Assembly (NCBI GenBank): GCA_050950645.1
Contig: JBMNHZ010000006.1
Coordinates: 3,814 to 67,813, forward strand
From: BRH-c25 sp012519325
GTDB taxonomy: Bacteria > Bacillota > Clostridia > Lutisporales > Lutisporaceae
Length of the DNA: 64,000 nucleotides
Direction: 5' to 3'
How positions within the stretch are numbered: the first letter of the stretch is position 1; the number at the start of each line of letters is the position of its first letter. The notes below the pieces were generated by a model. The model searched no databases. It had not been told where the DNA came from and worked only from the letters and a program-made list of their open reading frames with translations. The position numbers and the translations under genes were made by a program. Positions 7,436 to 16,031 of the stretch are shown piece after piece.

Positions 7436-8719
7436 TCATCCCTCAAACCTATTCCTGTCAGCCCACAACCCCAATGCCGGATTGCTTATATAGAAAATCT
7501 CTTCTCCATTTTTCAAAGTATTAAAACCGTCCTTAAGCTTCCGTGGATTATACATCTTATATGCCTCTTCCAAAGGCATATATCCGAAGTTTATGCCGGT
7601 AACTTCTTCTTTGGTCAGCTTTTCTACAGAATATGTGATGGAGAACCTACCCTCGGAAGAACCGTGAATAAGATGGGCAGCCACCGAAAGATTTCCCTGA
7701 AGGTCTTCTTTTTTCTTAACCAATTCAAGAATCTTCTTTCTTCCTACATAACCATACTTTCTTATCAGTTCGTCATTCCTGTCATCTTCTCCGAACTTTC
7801 TAACACCCGGTGCCAGCACTATAAGTTCACCACCGTCGGCAATAGCCATTCTTGTCCTGTAAATAGCCTTGTTTCCCAGCCATGTGCTCTTGAATTCCCT
7901 TTCATCAAGATATACAACCACTTTCTTTAAAGGCCTGTCAACAAAAACCAAATTTTTTTTCTGACTAAGCTTTACCGCTTCTTCAAAAAGTTTTCTCTTC
8001 CTTCCGATGAAAAGCCCATGCATGGATACCTTTCCCTCTTCTGCCGTGGTTACTGTCATAACATATATTAAGGGGATATTCTTGATGAAGTTCTCCTCAG
8101 CATAGTCAAATACCTTTCTTACAGGAGTGGCATCACGCCCCATTATTCTTTCCATGCCGTAGAAAGCACCTAGCATATGAGACTTGCTGATCATACTGCT
8201 TCCGCCGCAGCCTACAAATATATTCTTGCTGTAGTTAGCCATTCCCACTACTTCATGGGGAACAACCTGCCCTATAGAAATTATTAAGTTATAGGTTTTG
8301 TCCAACAGACGTTTGTTTACTTCCACATTGATTGGCTCATTAACCAAGCCTTCAGATATGTTGCTGATATATTCTCCCGGAACCTCTCCTATCTTTACAA
8401 CATCATTTCTCCAGTTGTGTACCACCATACAGTCCATGGGCACCCTTTCTCCGAAGAAAGCTGTCCACTCCTGGCGGCTCATAGGCTCATGAGTCCCAAG
8501 GGCAGGCATTATATCCACCTTGCAGGTATCCTTCAGTATTTCATAATACAATGCTGTAATTTTTCCTGCACCTGAATGCATCCGTGTAAAATCAGGTGGT
8601 AAAAGCAGAACCTTTTTAAGTCGGTGTTTAGCGACTTCAATAGACTGCTTAATGGCTCTTAACAGTTCAGCATCACTTATTGATGCTTCACACTCTGCTT
8701 TAATCATAATTTCACTCAT
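7436..8719 (-). CDS. LarA-superfamily nickel-pincer racemase/epimerase (DUF2088), candidate aldonate 2-epimerase
   Basis: 427 residues. LarA enzymes use a lysine-bound nickel pincer nucleotide and two histidines to invert the alpha-carbon of 2-hydroxy acids. Here His155, Lys165 and His181 keep exactly the spacing of His174, Lys184 and His200 of Lactobacillus plantarum LarA, and His101 (VVHNW) can serve as the other catalytic histidine. ALGTHEPM matches the conserved GTHRP-type loop. The start lies 4 bases after the upstream kinase stop, with AAAGGTGA before it. Known members of the superfamily include lactate, malate and hydroxyglutarate racemases and a gluconate 2-epimerase; the neighbours (mannonate oxidoreductase, sugar kinase, Gnd) favour an aldonate substrate. 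The LarB/C/E cofactor genes are not in the window. Confidence 0.82.
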   Translation of the reverse strand: MSEIMIKAECEASISDAELLRAIKQSIEVAKHRLKKVLLLPPDFTRMHSGAGKITALYYEILKDTCKVDIMPALGTHEPMSRQEWTAFFGERVPMDCMVVHNWRNDVVKIGEVPGEYISNISEGLVNEPINVEVNKRLLDKTYNLIISIGQVVPHEVVGMANYSKNIFVGCGGSSMISKSHMLGAFYGMERIMGRDATPVRKVFDYAEENFIKNIPLIYVMTVTTAEEGKVSMHGLFIGRKRKLFEEAVKLSQKKNLVFVDRPLKKVVVYLDEREFKSTWLGNKAIYRTRMAIADGGELIVLAPGVRKFGEDDRNDELIRKYGYVGRKKILELVKKKEDLQGNLSVAAHLIHGSSEGRFSITYSVEKLTKEEVTGINFGYMPLEEAYKMYNPRKLKDGFNTLKNGEEIFYISNPALGLWADRNRFEG

Positions 8720-8723
8720 AGAA

Positions 8724-9797
8724 TCACCTTTTTACTCTGGCATTACCTTGCCAAATGCTCCAGATCTGGTCTTCATCCGCAGGCTGAGCATAATCCGTAA
8801 GCATTGTTACTGCCAAAGCCCCGCTTGCCCAGCCGAATTGTATCCATTTTTCCGGTTCCCAACCTCTTAAAATTGCATAGAGCATTCCGCCTACAAAGCC
8901 GTCCCCTCCTCCTATACGATCAAGAACAGCAATCTCACGGGGTTCTGCCACATGACACTTGTCACCTTCCAGCATGATTGCGCCCCATAAGTGGCAGTTG
9001 GCACTTATTACCTGGCGCAACGTGGTTGCAAATATGGAAACATTCGAAAATGCTGCCTTCATGTTTTCAATCATATTCTTAAAGCTCGCGATTTTAGATA
9101 CAATATCCTTTCCTCCTGCTTCAGGCCCTTCTATTCCCAAGCAAAGCTGAAAGTCTTCTTCATTTCCTACCAGAATATCTGAAATATTTGCAATCTCAGT
9201 GAATATTTTTCTAAGCTCTTTTTCTCTGCCCTTCCAGAAGGATGCGCGGTAATTCAGATCAAAGGAGATTCTTGTTTCATATTTTTTTGCATACCTTGCA
9301 AGTTCCAGGCAGAAGGTACTTGTTTCAGGTGAAAGCGCAGCTATCAGCCCCGATAAGTGTAAAACCTGAACTCCTTCCCGGCGAAAAATTCTATCCAGGT
9401 CAAAGTCCTTAATATTAAGAGTTCTTCCGACTTCGCCTGCCCGGTCATTGTGTACCCTTGGTCCGCGAGAGCCGTAACCGCTGTCCGCAATATTGAACTG
9501 GTGCCGAAAGCCCCAGGGCCCTCCTTGGGGGATTTCTACTCCTTCGTAGTCCATATGGCGGCTCCTAAGGTTGCTTTTAATTAAATTCGCTATAGGGCTG
9601 TCTTTTACAAAGGTTGTCAGCACCTTTACAGGCAGTCCGAGAAAAGAGGAAATGCTTGCTACATTGGTTTCGGCACTGGTTACTTGCATTGTAAAAGTGC
9701 TGCTGCTGTGAACAGGCTGCCCGTTTATTGGTGTGATCCGCACACCCATGCTGGTGGGTACAAGCAAAGAATATGTAAAATCTTTTCGCAATTCCAT
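8724..9797 (-). CDS. PfkB-family sugar or sugar-acid kinase
   Basis: 357 residues. The PfkB (ribokinase-like) fold is shown by the C-terminal DRIGGGDGFVGGML motif with the catalytic Asp and anion hole, VGNEEDFQLCLG in the middle, and the LSGLIAALSPET segment. It resembles 2-keto-3-deoxygluconate kinases. AGGAGG stands 11 bases before the ATG. It sits between gnd (52 bp upstream) and the LarA-type gene (4 bp downstream) in one minus-strand operon. With Gnd next to it, gluconate (giving 6-phosphogluconate) is a candidate substrate; 2-keto-3-deoxygluconate is the more conservative guess. Confidence 0.82.
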   Translation of the reverse strand: MELRKDFTYSLLVPTSMGVRITPINGQPVHSSSTFTMQVTSAETNVASISSFLGLPVKVLTTFVKDSPIANLIKSNLRSRHMDYEGVEIPQGGPWGFRHQFNIADSGYGSRGPRVHNDRAGEVGRTLNIKDFDLDRIFRREGVQVLHLSGLIAALSPETSTFCLELARYAKKYETRISFDLNYRASFWKGREKELRKIFTEIANISDILVGNEEDFQLCLGIEGPEAGGKDIVSKIASFKNMIENMKAAFSNVSIFATTLRQVISANCHLWGAIMLEGDKCHVAEPREIAVLDRIGGGDGFVGGMLYAILRGWEPEKWIQFGWASGALAVTMLTDYAQPADEDQIWSIWQGNARVKR

Positions 9798-9849
9798 TTT
9801 AACTATATCCTCCTAACTTTATCATTGATTTTGTTTACTTAAAGTATGC

Positions 9850-11301
9850 TTATGCGTCATATGTCGTCGATGACGTAGTGCAGCCCTGCCCAGTCCAGTT
9901 TGTGTGATAGAACTCTCCGCGTTTCCTGTCAACTCTCTCGTAGGTATGTGCTCCGAAGTAGTCTCTCTGCGCCTGTAGAAGATTTGCCGGAAGCCTTTCG
10001 CACCTGTATCCGTCATAATAGGAAAGTGCCGAGGAGAATGCAGGAACAGGTATTCCATTTAGTACGGCAGCAGATACAACTCGTCTCCAGCTTGACTGGG
10101 AACCCTCAACTTTTTCTTTAAAGAAGGGATCAAGCAAAAGATTGTTTAATCGCGGATTCTTGTCAAAAGCTTCTTTTATCTTTCCAAGGAATACGGATCT
10201 GATAATACAGCCTCCACGCCATAATAACGCTATTTCGCCGTAGTTCAGCTTCCATCCGTATGTCTTAGCGGCAGCTTGCATCAGAGTGTATCCCTGGGCA
10301 TATGATACTATCTTTGAGGCATAAAGAGCATTTTTTATGTCTTCTATAAATTCTTCTCTGTCACCTTTGAATTCGGGTTTCGGTCCGGTGAGGATTTTTG
10401 AAGCAGCAACCCTTTCTTCCTTTATTGCCGAAAGGCATCGGGCATATACTGCCTCACCAATTAATGTCAGAGGTATTCCTTCATCAAGAGATGTAATTGA
10501 AGTCCATTTGCCCGTACCCTTCTGTCCCGCCGTGTCAAGAATCTTATCAATTAACGGCTGTCCGTCCGTATCTTTATAGGCCAATATGTCACTTGTAATT
10601 TCTATAAGATAGCTGTTCAGTTTCCCCGCATTCCAATCCTTGAAAACCTCATGCATTTCATCGGCAGTCATGCCAAGATATTCTTTCATCAGCTGATATG
10701 CTTCGCAAATCAGCTGCATATCGCCGTATTCAATTCCGTTATGAACCATTTTGACGAAATGCCCCGCTCCATTATCGCCTACCCAGTTACAGCAAGGGTT
10801 ACCATCTTCAATCTTTGCAGCTATAGCCTGGAATATTGGTTTTACAAAGGGCCATGCGGCATAGGATCCTCCCGGCATTATGCTTGGGCCTTTAAGTGCT
10901 CCTTCTTCTCCCCCTGATACTCCTGTTCCTATGTAAAGCAATCCATGCTCCTCCACATATTTTGTACGTCGTATTGTGTCAGGGAAATGCGAATTACCGC
11001 CGTCAATGATAGTATCGCCTTTTTCAAGATATGGAATAAGCAAGTTTATAAAATCGTCAACAGGTTTACCCGCTTTTACCATAAGCATTATTTTTCGAGG
11101 TTTTTTCAAGTTATCGACAAGCTCCTGAATCGAGTAAGCCCCAATTATATTCTTACCCTTAGCCCTTCCTTCAATAAAGTTAGTAACTTTCTCCGTAGTT
11201 CTGTTGAATACGGCTATGGTAAAACCTTTGCTCTCAATGTTAATGGCAAGATTTTCTCCCATTACCGCCAAGCCGATCAAGCCGATATCCGCTTTACCCA
11301 T
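9850..11301 (-). CDS. gnd: 6-phosphogluconate dehydrogenase, decarboxylating
   Basis: 483 residues. It oxidises and decarboxylates 6-phosphogluconate to ribulose 5-phosphate with NAD(P)+. Seen are the N-terminal Rossmann motif GLIGLAVMGENLA, the substrate-binding IIDGGNSHF and GTGVSGGEEGA loops, KMVHNGIEYGDMQ with the catalytic Lys and Glu region, and a complete C-terminal tail ending in GGCTxx-type substrate-contacting residues. An in-frame TTG at 11319 overlaps the Shine-Dalgarno GGAGGG; the ATG at 11301 is the real start. First gene of the gnd-kinase-larA operon. Confidence 0.95.
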   Translation of the reverse strand: MGKADIGLIGLAVMGENLAINIESKGFTIAVFNRTTEKVTNFIEGRAKGKNIIGAYSIQELVDNLKKPRKIMLMVKAGKPVDDFINLLIPYLEKGDTIIDGGNSHFPDTIRRTKYVEEHGLLYIGTGVSGGEEGALKGPSIMPGGSYAAWPFVKPIFQAIAAKIEDGNPCCNWVGDNGAGHFVKMVHNGIEYGDMQLICEAYQLMKEYLGMTADEMHEVFKDWNAGKLNSYLIEITSDILAYKDTDGQPLIDKILDTAGQKGTGKWTSITSLDEGIPLTLIGEAVYARCLSAIKEERVAASKILTGPKPEFKGDREEFIEDIKNALYASKIVSYAQGYTLMQAAAKTYGWKLNYGEIALLWRGGCIIRSVFLGKIKEAFDKNPRLNNLLLDPFFKEKVEGSQSSWRRVVSAAVLNGIPVPAFSSALSYYDGYRCERLPANLLQAQRDYFGAHTYERVDRKRGEFYHTNWTGQGCTTSSTTYDA

Positions 11302-11520
11302 AACTATATATCCCTCCAATTGATATAATTACTGATGTTCGGTAAAGATTTATGCTAATGTTTCTCTTAGGTTACTCCGCAGTTATAACACTAGTCATTA
11401 ACATTAATAATATAGTTGTTTTTTACAAATTACACTGTTTAACTTGCTGTTTTAGTTGCAATTATTGCTGTTTTTCATAACCAGAAAAAAGACAAGGGTT
11501 AATTGAAAGATGCGATGCCA
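11302..11520. other. gene-free upstream region of the gnd operon
   Basis: AT-rich sequence expected to hold the gnd operon promoter on the minus strand. I see no box pair good enough to call and no riboswitch-like structure. Confidence 0.4.
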
Positions 11521-11521
11521 T

Positions 11522-11593
11522 TTTGTAACCGACAAGTGAATATTTGTAAACGAAACGCAGTTTTTGTATTCGAAAAGCTACTTTTGTAATCGG
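11522..11593 (+). repeat. four phased TTTGTANNCGA repeats at an old IS end
   Basis: TTTGTAACCGA (11522), TTTGTAAACGA (11543), TTTGTATTCGA (11563) and TTTGTAATCGG (11583) are spaced 21, 20 and 20 bases, about two helical turns. They lie next to the transposase remnant at 11611, so multiple transposase binding sites at an element end is the likeliest meaning. Confidence 0.65.
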
Positions 11594-11610
11594 AGAATCG
11601 ACCCCTGTTA

Positions 11611-11793
11611 CTAGCTATTTGAATTGCTGAACGTTTCGTAGGGTGTACGGCTGTTCAGCTTTTTTCTTTTGTAGGAATTGATATGGTTCATCATCAAACA
11701 AGCAGGCATTAATTGATACACAAAGGCCACTTCGGGATGCGGATATTGTTTTATGTTCCTTGATATGCGCGTGCTTTGCATCTTAAGCAACAA
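11611..11793 (-). pseudogene. remnant of a DDE transposase C-terminus (IS30-like or similar)
   Basis: A 60-codon frame whose last third, HINSYKRKKLNSRTPYETF, matches the pattern 'N-S-x-x-R-x-x-L-N-x-x-T/S-P-Y-E' at the end of several clostridial DDE transposases, IS30-like ones in particular. The N-terminal two thirds do not continue a recognisable catalytic domain and there is no ribosome-binding site. Family assignment is tentative; the phased repeats beside it could also fit an IS21-like end. Confidence 0.5.
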
Positions 11794-11843
11794 TCTGTTT
11801 AATTATATATATTGTTTGATACAATATATTAGAGGTGATAAAA

Positions 11844-12044
11844 ATGAAGTTCGGTATTAGGAAACCAAGCCTGAAAAAGAGCATTGCAGCAAGAACCAGT
11901 GTAAAAAGATATGCACGCCATAGCCTGGGGCTGAAAGCTCCAAGAGGATTTGGATGGTTTACAAATCCTAAGAAGGCGTTGTACAATAAGGTTTATAATA
12001 AAACTTCGTTTAGCATATTTGATATTTTCAAGTTTCGTAAATAA
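11844..12044 (+). CDS. small basic protein of unknown function
   Basis: 66 residues, strongly basic (many Lys/Arg), with the recognisable core GFGWFTNPKKALYNKVYNKTSF. Similar small basic proteins with this NPKKAxYNKVYNKT pattern occur widely in Firmicutes and their phages without known function. AGAGGTG lies 6 bases before the ATG; an earlier GTG at 11835 overlaps that site and is rejected. It stands alone between IS debris and a B3/4-domain gene. A nucleic-acid-binding or membrane-associated role is possible from its charge but not shown. Confidence 0.65.
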   Translation: MKFGIRKPSLKKSIAARTSVKRYARHSLGLKAPRGFGWFTNPKKALYNKVYNKTSFSIFDIFKFRK

Positions 12045-12076
12045 TTGTTACAAATTGATATAACAGGTATAGCGCC

Positions 12077-12199
12077 TTGGGTGGACAACCAGGTCATAGA
12101 TATTTGGCTAATGCCGGAGAGGGACGAGTTGTGTCAGGCTTGTATATTGCCGGTGCCTTGGAGGTGCCGGTTGGAATGAAAGGAGAGGAAACAAAATGA
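12077..12199 (+). other. 40-codon ORF overlapping the start of the B3/4-domain gene
   Basis: A TTG-started frame of 40 codons (LGGQPGHRYLANAGEG and onward) whose TGA overlaps the ATG of the next gene (ATGA). The upstream side is closed by a stop and no ribosome-binding site is evident, so it could be a leader peptide, or the last piece of a lost gene. Its amino acid composition looks protein-like. Confidence 0.3.
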
Positions 12200-12891
12200 G
12201 GTACACAGTTGATAAAGCAGTTTTTGAAATTAATCCGGAGGTAAAGTTCGGAATTCTGATTGGAAGCAATATAAAAAATTCGGAAACTTCCGCAGAAGAT
12301 GAAAAAAGATTAAGAGAAGCAGAAGAGAATATGAGAAAAACTGTTAAAGCCGAAGAGCTTAGGACATTGCCTAACGTTGCTTTATACAGGGAGGTTATGA
12401 CAAAGGCAGGGATAAATCCCAACAAATATCTGCCTTCTGTTGAGGCTATGTTCAAGAGAATTCTCAAAGGGGGATCACTGCCCAAAATAAATGCACTTGT
12501 GGACTTATGCAATGCAGTGTCTATCGAGAAGATTATTTCTTTAGGAGGCCATGACCTGGCGGATATCCATGAGGATCTAGAAGTGCGCTTCAGCAGAGAG
12601 GGAGACAAATTCATTCCCTTTGGCTCTGATGAGCCTGAAATGGTAGAAGAAGGTGAGCTGGTTTTTACAAGCGGGAATTATGTTCAAACAAGAAAATGGG
12701 TTTGGAGGCAAAGCGAGCTTGGCAAAATTACTCTGGACAGCAAGGATGTATTTTTTCAATTAGTGGGCTTTGGGGATGATTCATCCTTAGTTGATGCAAT
12801 GAACCGGATAGAGGATTTGATAATTAACAGATTTAATGGAAATTCCAAAAAATATTTGGTAGACATAAATAATAACCATATTGAATTTTAG
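12196..12891 (+). CDS. B3/4 tRNA-binding-domain protein
   Basis: 231 residues with the B3/B4 fold found in the editing region of phenylalanyl-tRNA synthetase beta chains and in free-standing proteins. Typical features are YREVMTKAGINPNKYLPSVEAMFKRIL, LPKINALVDLCNAVSI and SLGGHDLADI, then GELVFTSGNYVQTRKWVWRQ. Free-standing members are thought to act on mischarged tRNA or related aminoacyl substrates, but this is not established for this subgroup. AAAGGAGAGG precedes the ATG. No operon partner downstream (105-bp gap). Confidence 0.85.
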   Translation: MRYTVDKAVFEINPEVKFGILIGSNIKNSETSAEDEKRLREAEENMRKTVKAEELRTLPNVALYREVMTKAGINPNKYLPSVEAMFKRILKGGSLPKINALVDLCNAVSIEKIISLGGHDLADIHEDLEVRFSREGDKFIPFGSDEPEMVEEGELVFTSGNYVQTRKWVWRQSELGKITLDSKDVFFQLVGFGDDSSLVDAMNRIEDLIINRFNGNSKKYLVDINNNHIEF

Positions 12892-12996
12892 AAGCCTTAT
12901 TGGACTGTTGCCATCCGAAAGCACATATACTGATTACATAATGCGGAAGTCTTGCATATCATGTATTAATATCAAATTTATTTTGGAGGTATAAGC

Positions 12997-14088
12997 ATGG
13001 CACAAAAGGGCAGGGCTAAGAAGGTTTTTCCGGGAGGCAACACATGTAAAGGATTCTACTCATTCTATGATTATATCATACCTGAGGATGCAGAACGGAT
13101 ATTTGTGATTAAGGGAGGCCCGGGGGTAGGAAAGTCGAACTTCATAAGAATTATAGGAGAGGAGTTTCTTAAACTGGGATATGATGTGGAACTGCACTAC
13201 TGCTCCTCAGACAACAAATCCCTGGACGGGCTGGTGATAAAAAAGGCAAATGTCGCAATTCTGGATGGAACCGCTCCTCATGTAGTAGACCCCAATAATC
13301 CCGGGGCGGTGGATGAAATACTGAATCTCGGGGAGTATTGGGATGAATCGGGACTTGTGAAGGATAAGTACTACATCATTAACTGTAATAAGCAGATAAA
13401 AATGCGGTTTGAGAGTGCATACAGGTATCTGAAGGCAGCAAAGGAAATGCAGGATGATATGGAGGCAATTATCGGCGAAGGAGTAGACAGGGAAAGACTG
13501 AACAAGCTTAAGACGGAGCTGAGATACGAGCTGGTGGACGGTATTCGGATTATTAACAGAAATGCAGGTATAAGACATCTTTTCGACAGCTCAATAACTC
13601 CTGAGGGCCTGGTGGATTATATTGAAACTATAATACAGAGCAACTTTATATGCTATTATCTGAAAGGGGGAGTAGGTACAGTCTCCACTGAAATACTCTC
13701 CTATCTTGCCGATGAATACAACATGAAAGGCTATAGGGTTGAATTATATCACCAGCCTCTAAATCCTGACAGATTGCAGACCCTGGTGGTTGAAGACCTG
13801 AAAATTGCAATAACCATAAATCCCAAAACAGAAATGAAGGCGTATAAGATAATAAATCTGGATAAGGTAATTGACGAGGACAAATATAAGGATAAGGCAG
13901 AGCTGCTGAAAAAGGACGGAGAAGCATACCTTATGCTGATGGAGGAAGGGGTAGCCAGAATAAAAATGGCGAAGCTAATCCATGACGATATGGAGAAAAG
14001 CTATGTGGGCAGCATGGACTTTGCAGCAGTTACGGAGCTGAGGAATAAGACAGTTGAGAGGATAAAGGGAATATTGAGAAATAAATAG
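12997..14088 (+). CDS. PRK06851-type tandem P-loop ATPase with a degenerate second P-loop
   Basis: 363 residues, two similar halves. The first half has an intact Walker A, KGGPGVGKSNF near residue 47, followed by HYCSSDNKSLDGLVI and a region typical of the PRK06851 family (AILDGTAPHVVDP). The second half, at about residue 225, aligns as KGGVGTVSTEI: the Walker lysine is replaced by Val. The family commonly keeps both P-loops, so this copy may hydrolyse ATP at one site only. GGAGG lies 8 bases before the ATG. Function of the family is unknown; some members occur near sporulation genes. Confidence 0.82.
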   Translation: MAQKGRAKKVFPGGNTCKGFYSFYDYIIPEDAERIFVIKGGPGVGKSNFIRIIGEEFLKLGYDVELHYCSSDNKSLDGLVIKKANVAILDGTAPHVVDPNNPGAVDEILNLGEYWDESGLVKDKYYIINCNKQIKMRFESAYRYLKAAKEMQDDMEAIIGEGVDRERLNKLKTELRYELVDGIRIINRNAGIRHLFDSSITPEGLVDYIETIIQSNFICYYLKGGVGTVSTEILSYLADEYNMKGYRVELYHQPLNPDRLQTLVVEDLKIAITINPKTEMKAYKIINLDKVIDEDKYKDKAELLKKDGEAYLMLMEEGVARIKMAKLIHDDMEKSYVGSMDFAAVTELRNKTVERIKGILRNK

Positions 14089-14094
14089 AAAACA

Positions 14095-14137
14095 AAACAG
14101 AACCTCAGGGGTTGTTATACCCGGGGGTTCTGTTTTT
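14095..14137 (+). terminator. rho-independent terminator of the PRK06851-type gene
   Basis: AACAGAACC and GGTTCTGTT flank an inner CAGGGG...CCCGGG region, followed by TTTTTATCC. It sits between this gene and the opposing chemotaxis receptor gene. Confidence 0.75.
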
Positions 14138-14152
14138 ATCCCTAAGCCGCTG

Positions 14153-15859
14153 TTAGATTTTAAATTGACCGACCAGTTGTTTCAGAAGCTGTGCTGAATT
14201 CGCCAGGGAATTTGCATTTTCCGTAATGATTTCCATAGAGCTGTTCTCCTCTTCAATTGAGGCGACCGTCTCTTGAATTCCGGCAGAGTTTTCTTCAGAT
14301 ATTGCCGCTATTTGATCAGCTGCGGTATTTATTTTTTTACTGTTCTGAGATATTTCATCCAGGTTCATGGCGACATTTTTGATCCTTTCAGCCATTGTGT
14401 TTATTTCTGTATTAATTCTTACAAATACCTCTCCGGCAGACTTAATCCCGGTAGTTCCTTCCTGTACGCTTTGATATCCTTTTTCCAGGGAATCCGCCAT
14501 TGATTTGGATTCAACCTGTATTCCTGTTACAATATCCTTTATCTCTTTTACTGATTTTGCAACCTGCTCTGCCAGTTTTCCGATTTCATCGGCAACCACT
14601 GCAAAGCCTTTACCGACCTCACCTGCCCTGGCTGCTTCGATAGCAGCATTTAGTGCCAAAAGGTTTGTTTGTTCGGCTATATCATTTATTATGTGGACTA
14701 ATACGGATATCTTTTCAGAGTTATTCTCCAGCTGTTTAACATTGGATACGGTACCTTTAAGTATTTCATTGACATGGTTCATTGTTTCAATGGAAGCTTC
14801 CATTTGTTCCGATCCTTCGGCTATTACTGCAGAAATATCTTCCGATGACACCTGTAGTGCTTCTTTATTCGTATTTGCATTATCGATCAAATCTGTAAAA
14901 TTAAATATTGAATTGGCAATTTCACTGGCTGAGCTTGCTTGTTCTTCAGCGCCTGCGGACATTTCTTCCATGGTTGCGGCTATCTGCCCGCTTCTTTGTT
15001 GTACTTCAGAGGCAATCTCCATAAGGCTTTTGCTTTCTTCATCTACTTTGCAGGAGGATTCAGTTATTTCGCCGATCATCTCCTGCAGCTTATACAGCAT
15101 TTTATTTATTGACCCGGATAGCCGCCCAATCTCATCACGGCCGTTGTATTTAAGCGGTTCCACATTCAGTTCCCCGACAGATATTTTATCGGCCAAGCTT
15201 ACCACTCTATTTAAATTACCGCTAATGCTTCTGCTGATAATATATACAATGATGCTGCCAAGGGCTATCGCCAATATGACGGAAATCAACAGCATCCTGA
15301 TGGAATTTTCAATATCCCTGTAAGCCGACTGCATTTTTAATTCTCTTAATTTATCCACCTCTGCTTTTATATCTTTAAACAATTGAACGGTAGGGATTCT
15401 AAAACTGGATGCTTTAACAATCGCATCCAATGCGGCATCTCGATTATTTTCCTGCATATAGGGTACAAGAGTATTTATAAAGATATTATCCATTTCTTCA
15501 TTGTTTTTCTTTACCCTGTCAAACAGAAACATTAAATCATCAGTATCCATCTTTGGTTCAATCCTGGCTTCAATATCTGAATATTCCTTTTCTACCAGCG
15601 TATATTCATCAATTAAGCTTTCGCGGGGGAAATTTGAATAATCCATAATAATTAATTGTTTTTCTCTGAATAGAGATGTCATATGAGTTAAGTCTATTGA
15701 CCTTTCAGCGGTTAAATCTATTGTCGACAAAGCATCTTTAATTTGAAACAAGGAAATAGTAACGAAGCATGATGCAATAACAAAAAATACAATTGTGGCA
15801 AAAAATGCGATTCCATACTTAAAACTAATTCTGAAATTTCTCCATCTCAGTGCTGTCAT
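14153..15859 (-). CDS. methyl-accepting chemotaxis protein with four-helix-bundle sensor
   Basis: 568 residues: N-terminal membrane helix (about 12-35), a periplasmic-side helical sensor of about 150 residues of the 4HB_MCP type (ERSIDLTHMTSLFREKQ; IEPKMDTDDLMFLFDRV), second membrane helix (about 187-210), HAMP (ISGNLNRVVSLADKISVGE) and a long cytoplasmic coiled coil. The CheA/CheW contact tip is EQTNLLALNAAIEAARAGE with GKGFAVVADEIGKLAEQ. GGAGG precedes the ATG. Predicted to relay an unknown small-molecule signal to the flagellar switch. No che genes nearby. Confidence 0.95.
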   Translation of the reverse strand: MTALRWRNFRISFKYGIAFFATIVFFVIASCFVTISLFQIKDALSTIDLTAERSIDLTHMTSLFREKQLIIMDYSNFPRESLIDEYTLVEKEYSDIEARIEPKMDTDDLMFLFDRVKKNNEEMDNIFINTLVPYMQENNRDAALDAIVKASSFRIPTVQLFKDIKAEVDKLRELKMQSAYRDIENSIRMLLISVILAIALGSIIVYIISRSISGNLNRVVSLADKISVGELNVEPLKYNGRDEIGRLSGSINKMLYKLQEMIGEITESSCKVDEESKSLMEIASEVQQRSGQIAATMEEMSAGAEEQASSASEIANSIFNFTDLIDNANTNKEALQVSSEDISAVIAEGSEQMEASIETMNHVNEILKGTVSNVKQLENNSEKISVLVHIINDIAEQTNLLALNAAIEAARAGEVGKGFAVVADEIGKLAEQVAKSVKEIKDIVTGIQVESKSMADSLEKGYQSVQEGTTGIKSAGEVFVRINTEINTMAERIKNVAMNLDEISQNSKKINTAADQIAAISEENSAGIQETVASIEEENSSMEIITENANSLANSAQLLKQLVGQFKI

Positions 15860-16031
15860 ATATCTTCCTCCATAATAAATTGTATTATGTTACATATTAT
15901 ACCATAATATTAATATTGTGTTTTCACAACATTTATGAAATCCGAATATGTCAAAGAATTGGCTGTAACCCTGATTTTTGTTGTATAATGTAATAGTGAT
16001 GTTATATTGATAGAAAGTTAAGGTGTTGATT

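Noticed and set aside
14505..15323. A 272-codon frame opposite the chemotaxis receptor gene
   Set aside because: Shadow of the MCP coding sequence: Ser/Ile-rich, no ribosome-binding site, while the MCP frame has complete domains.
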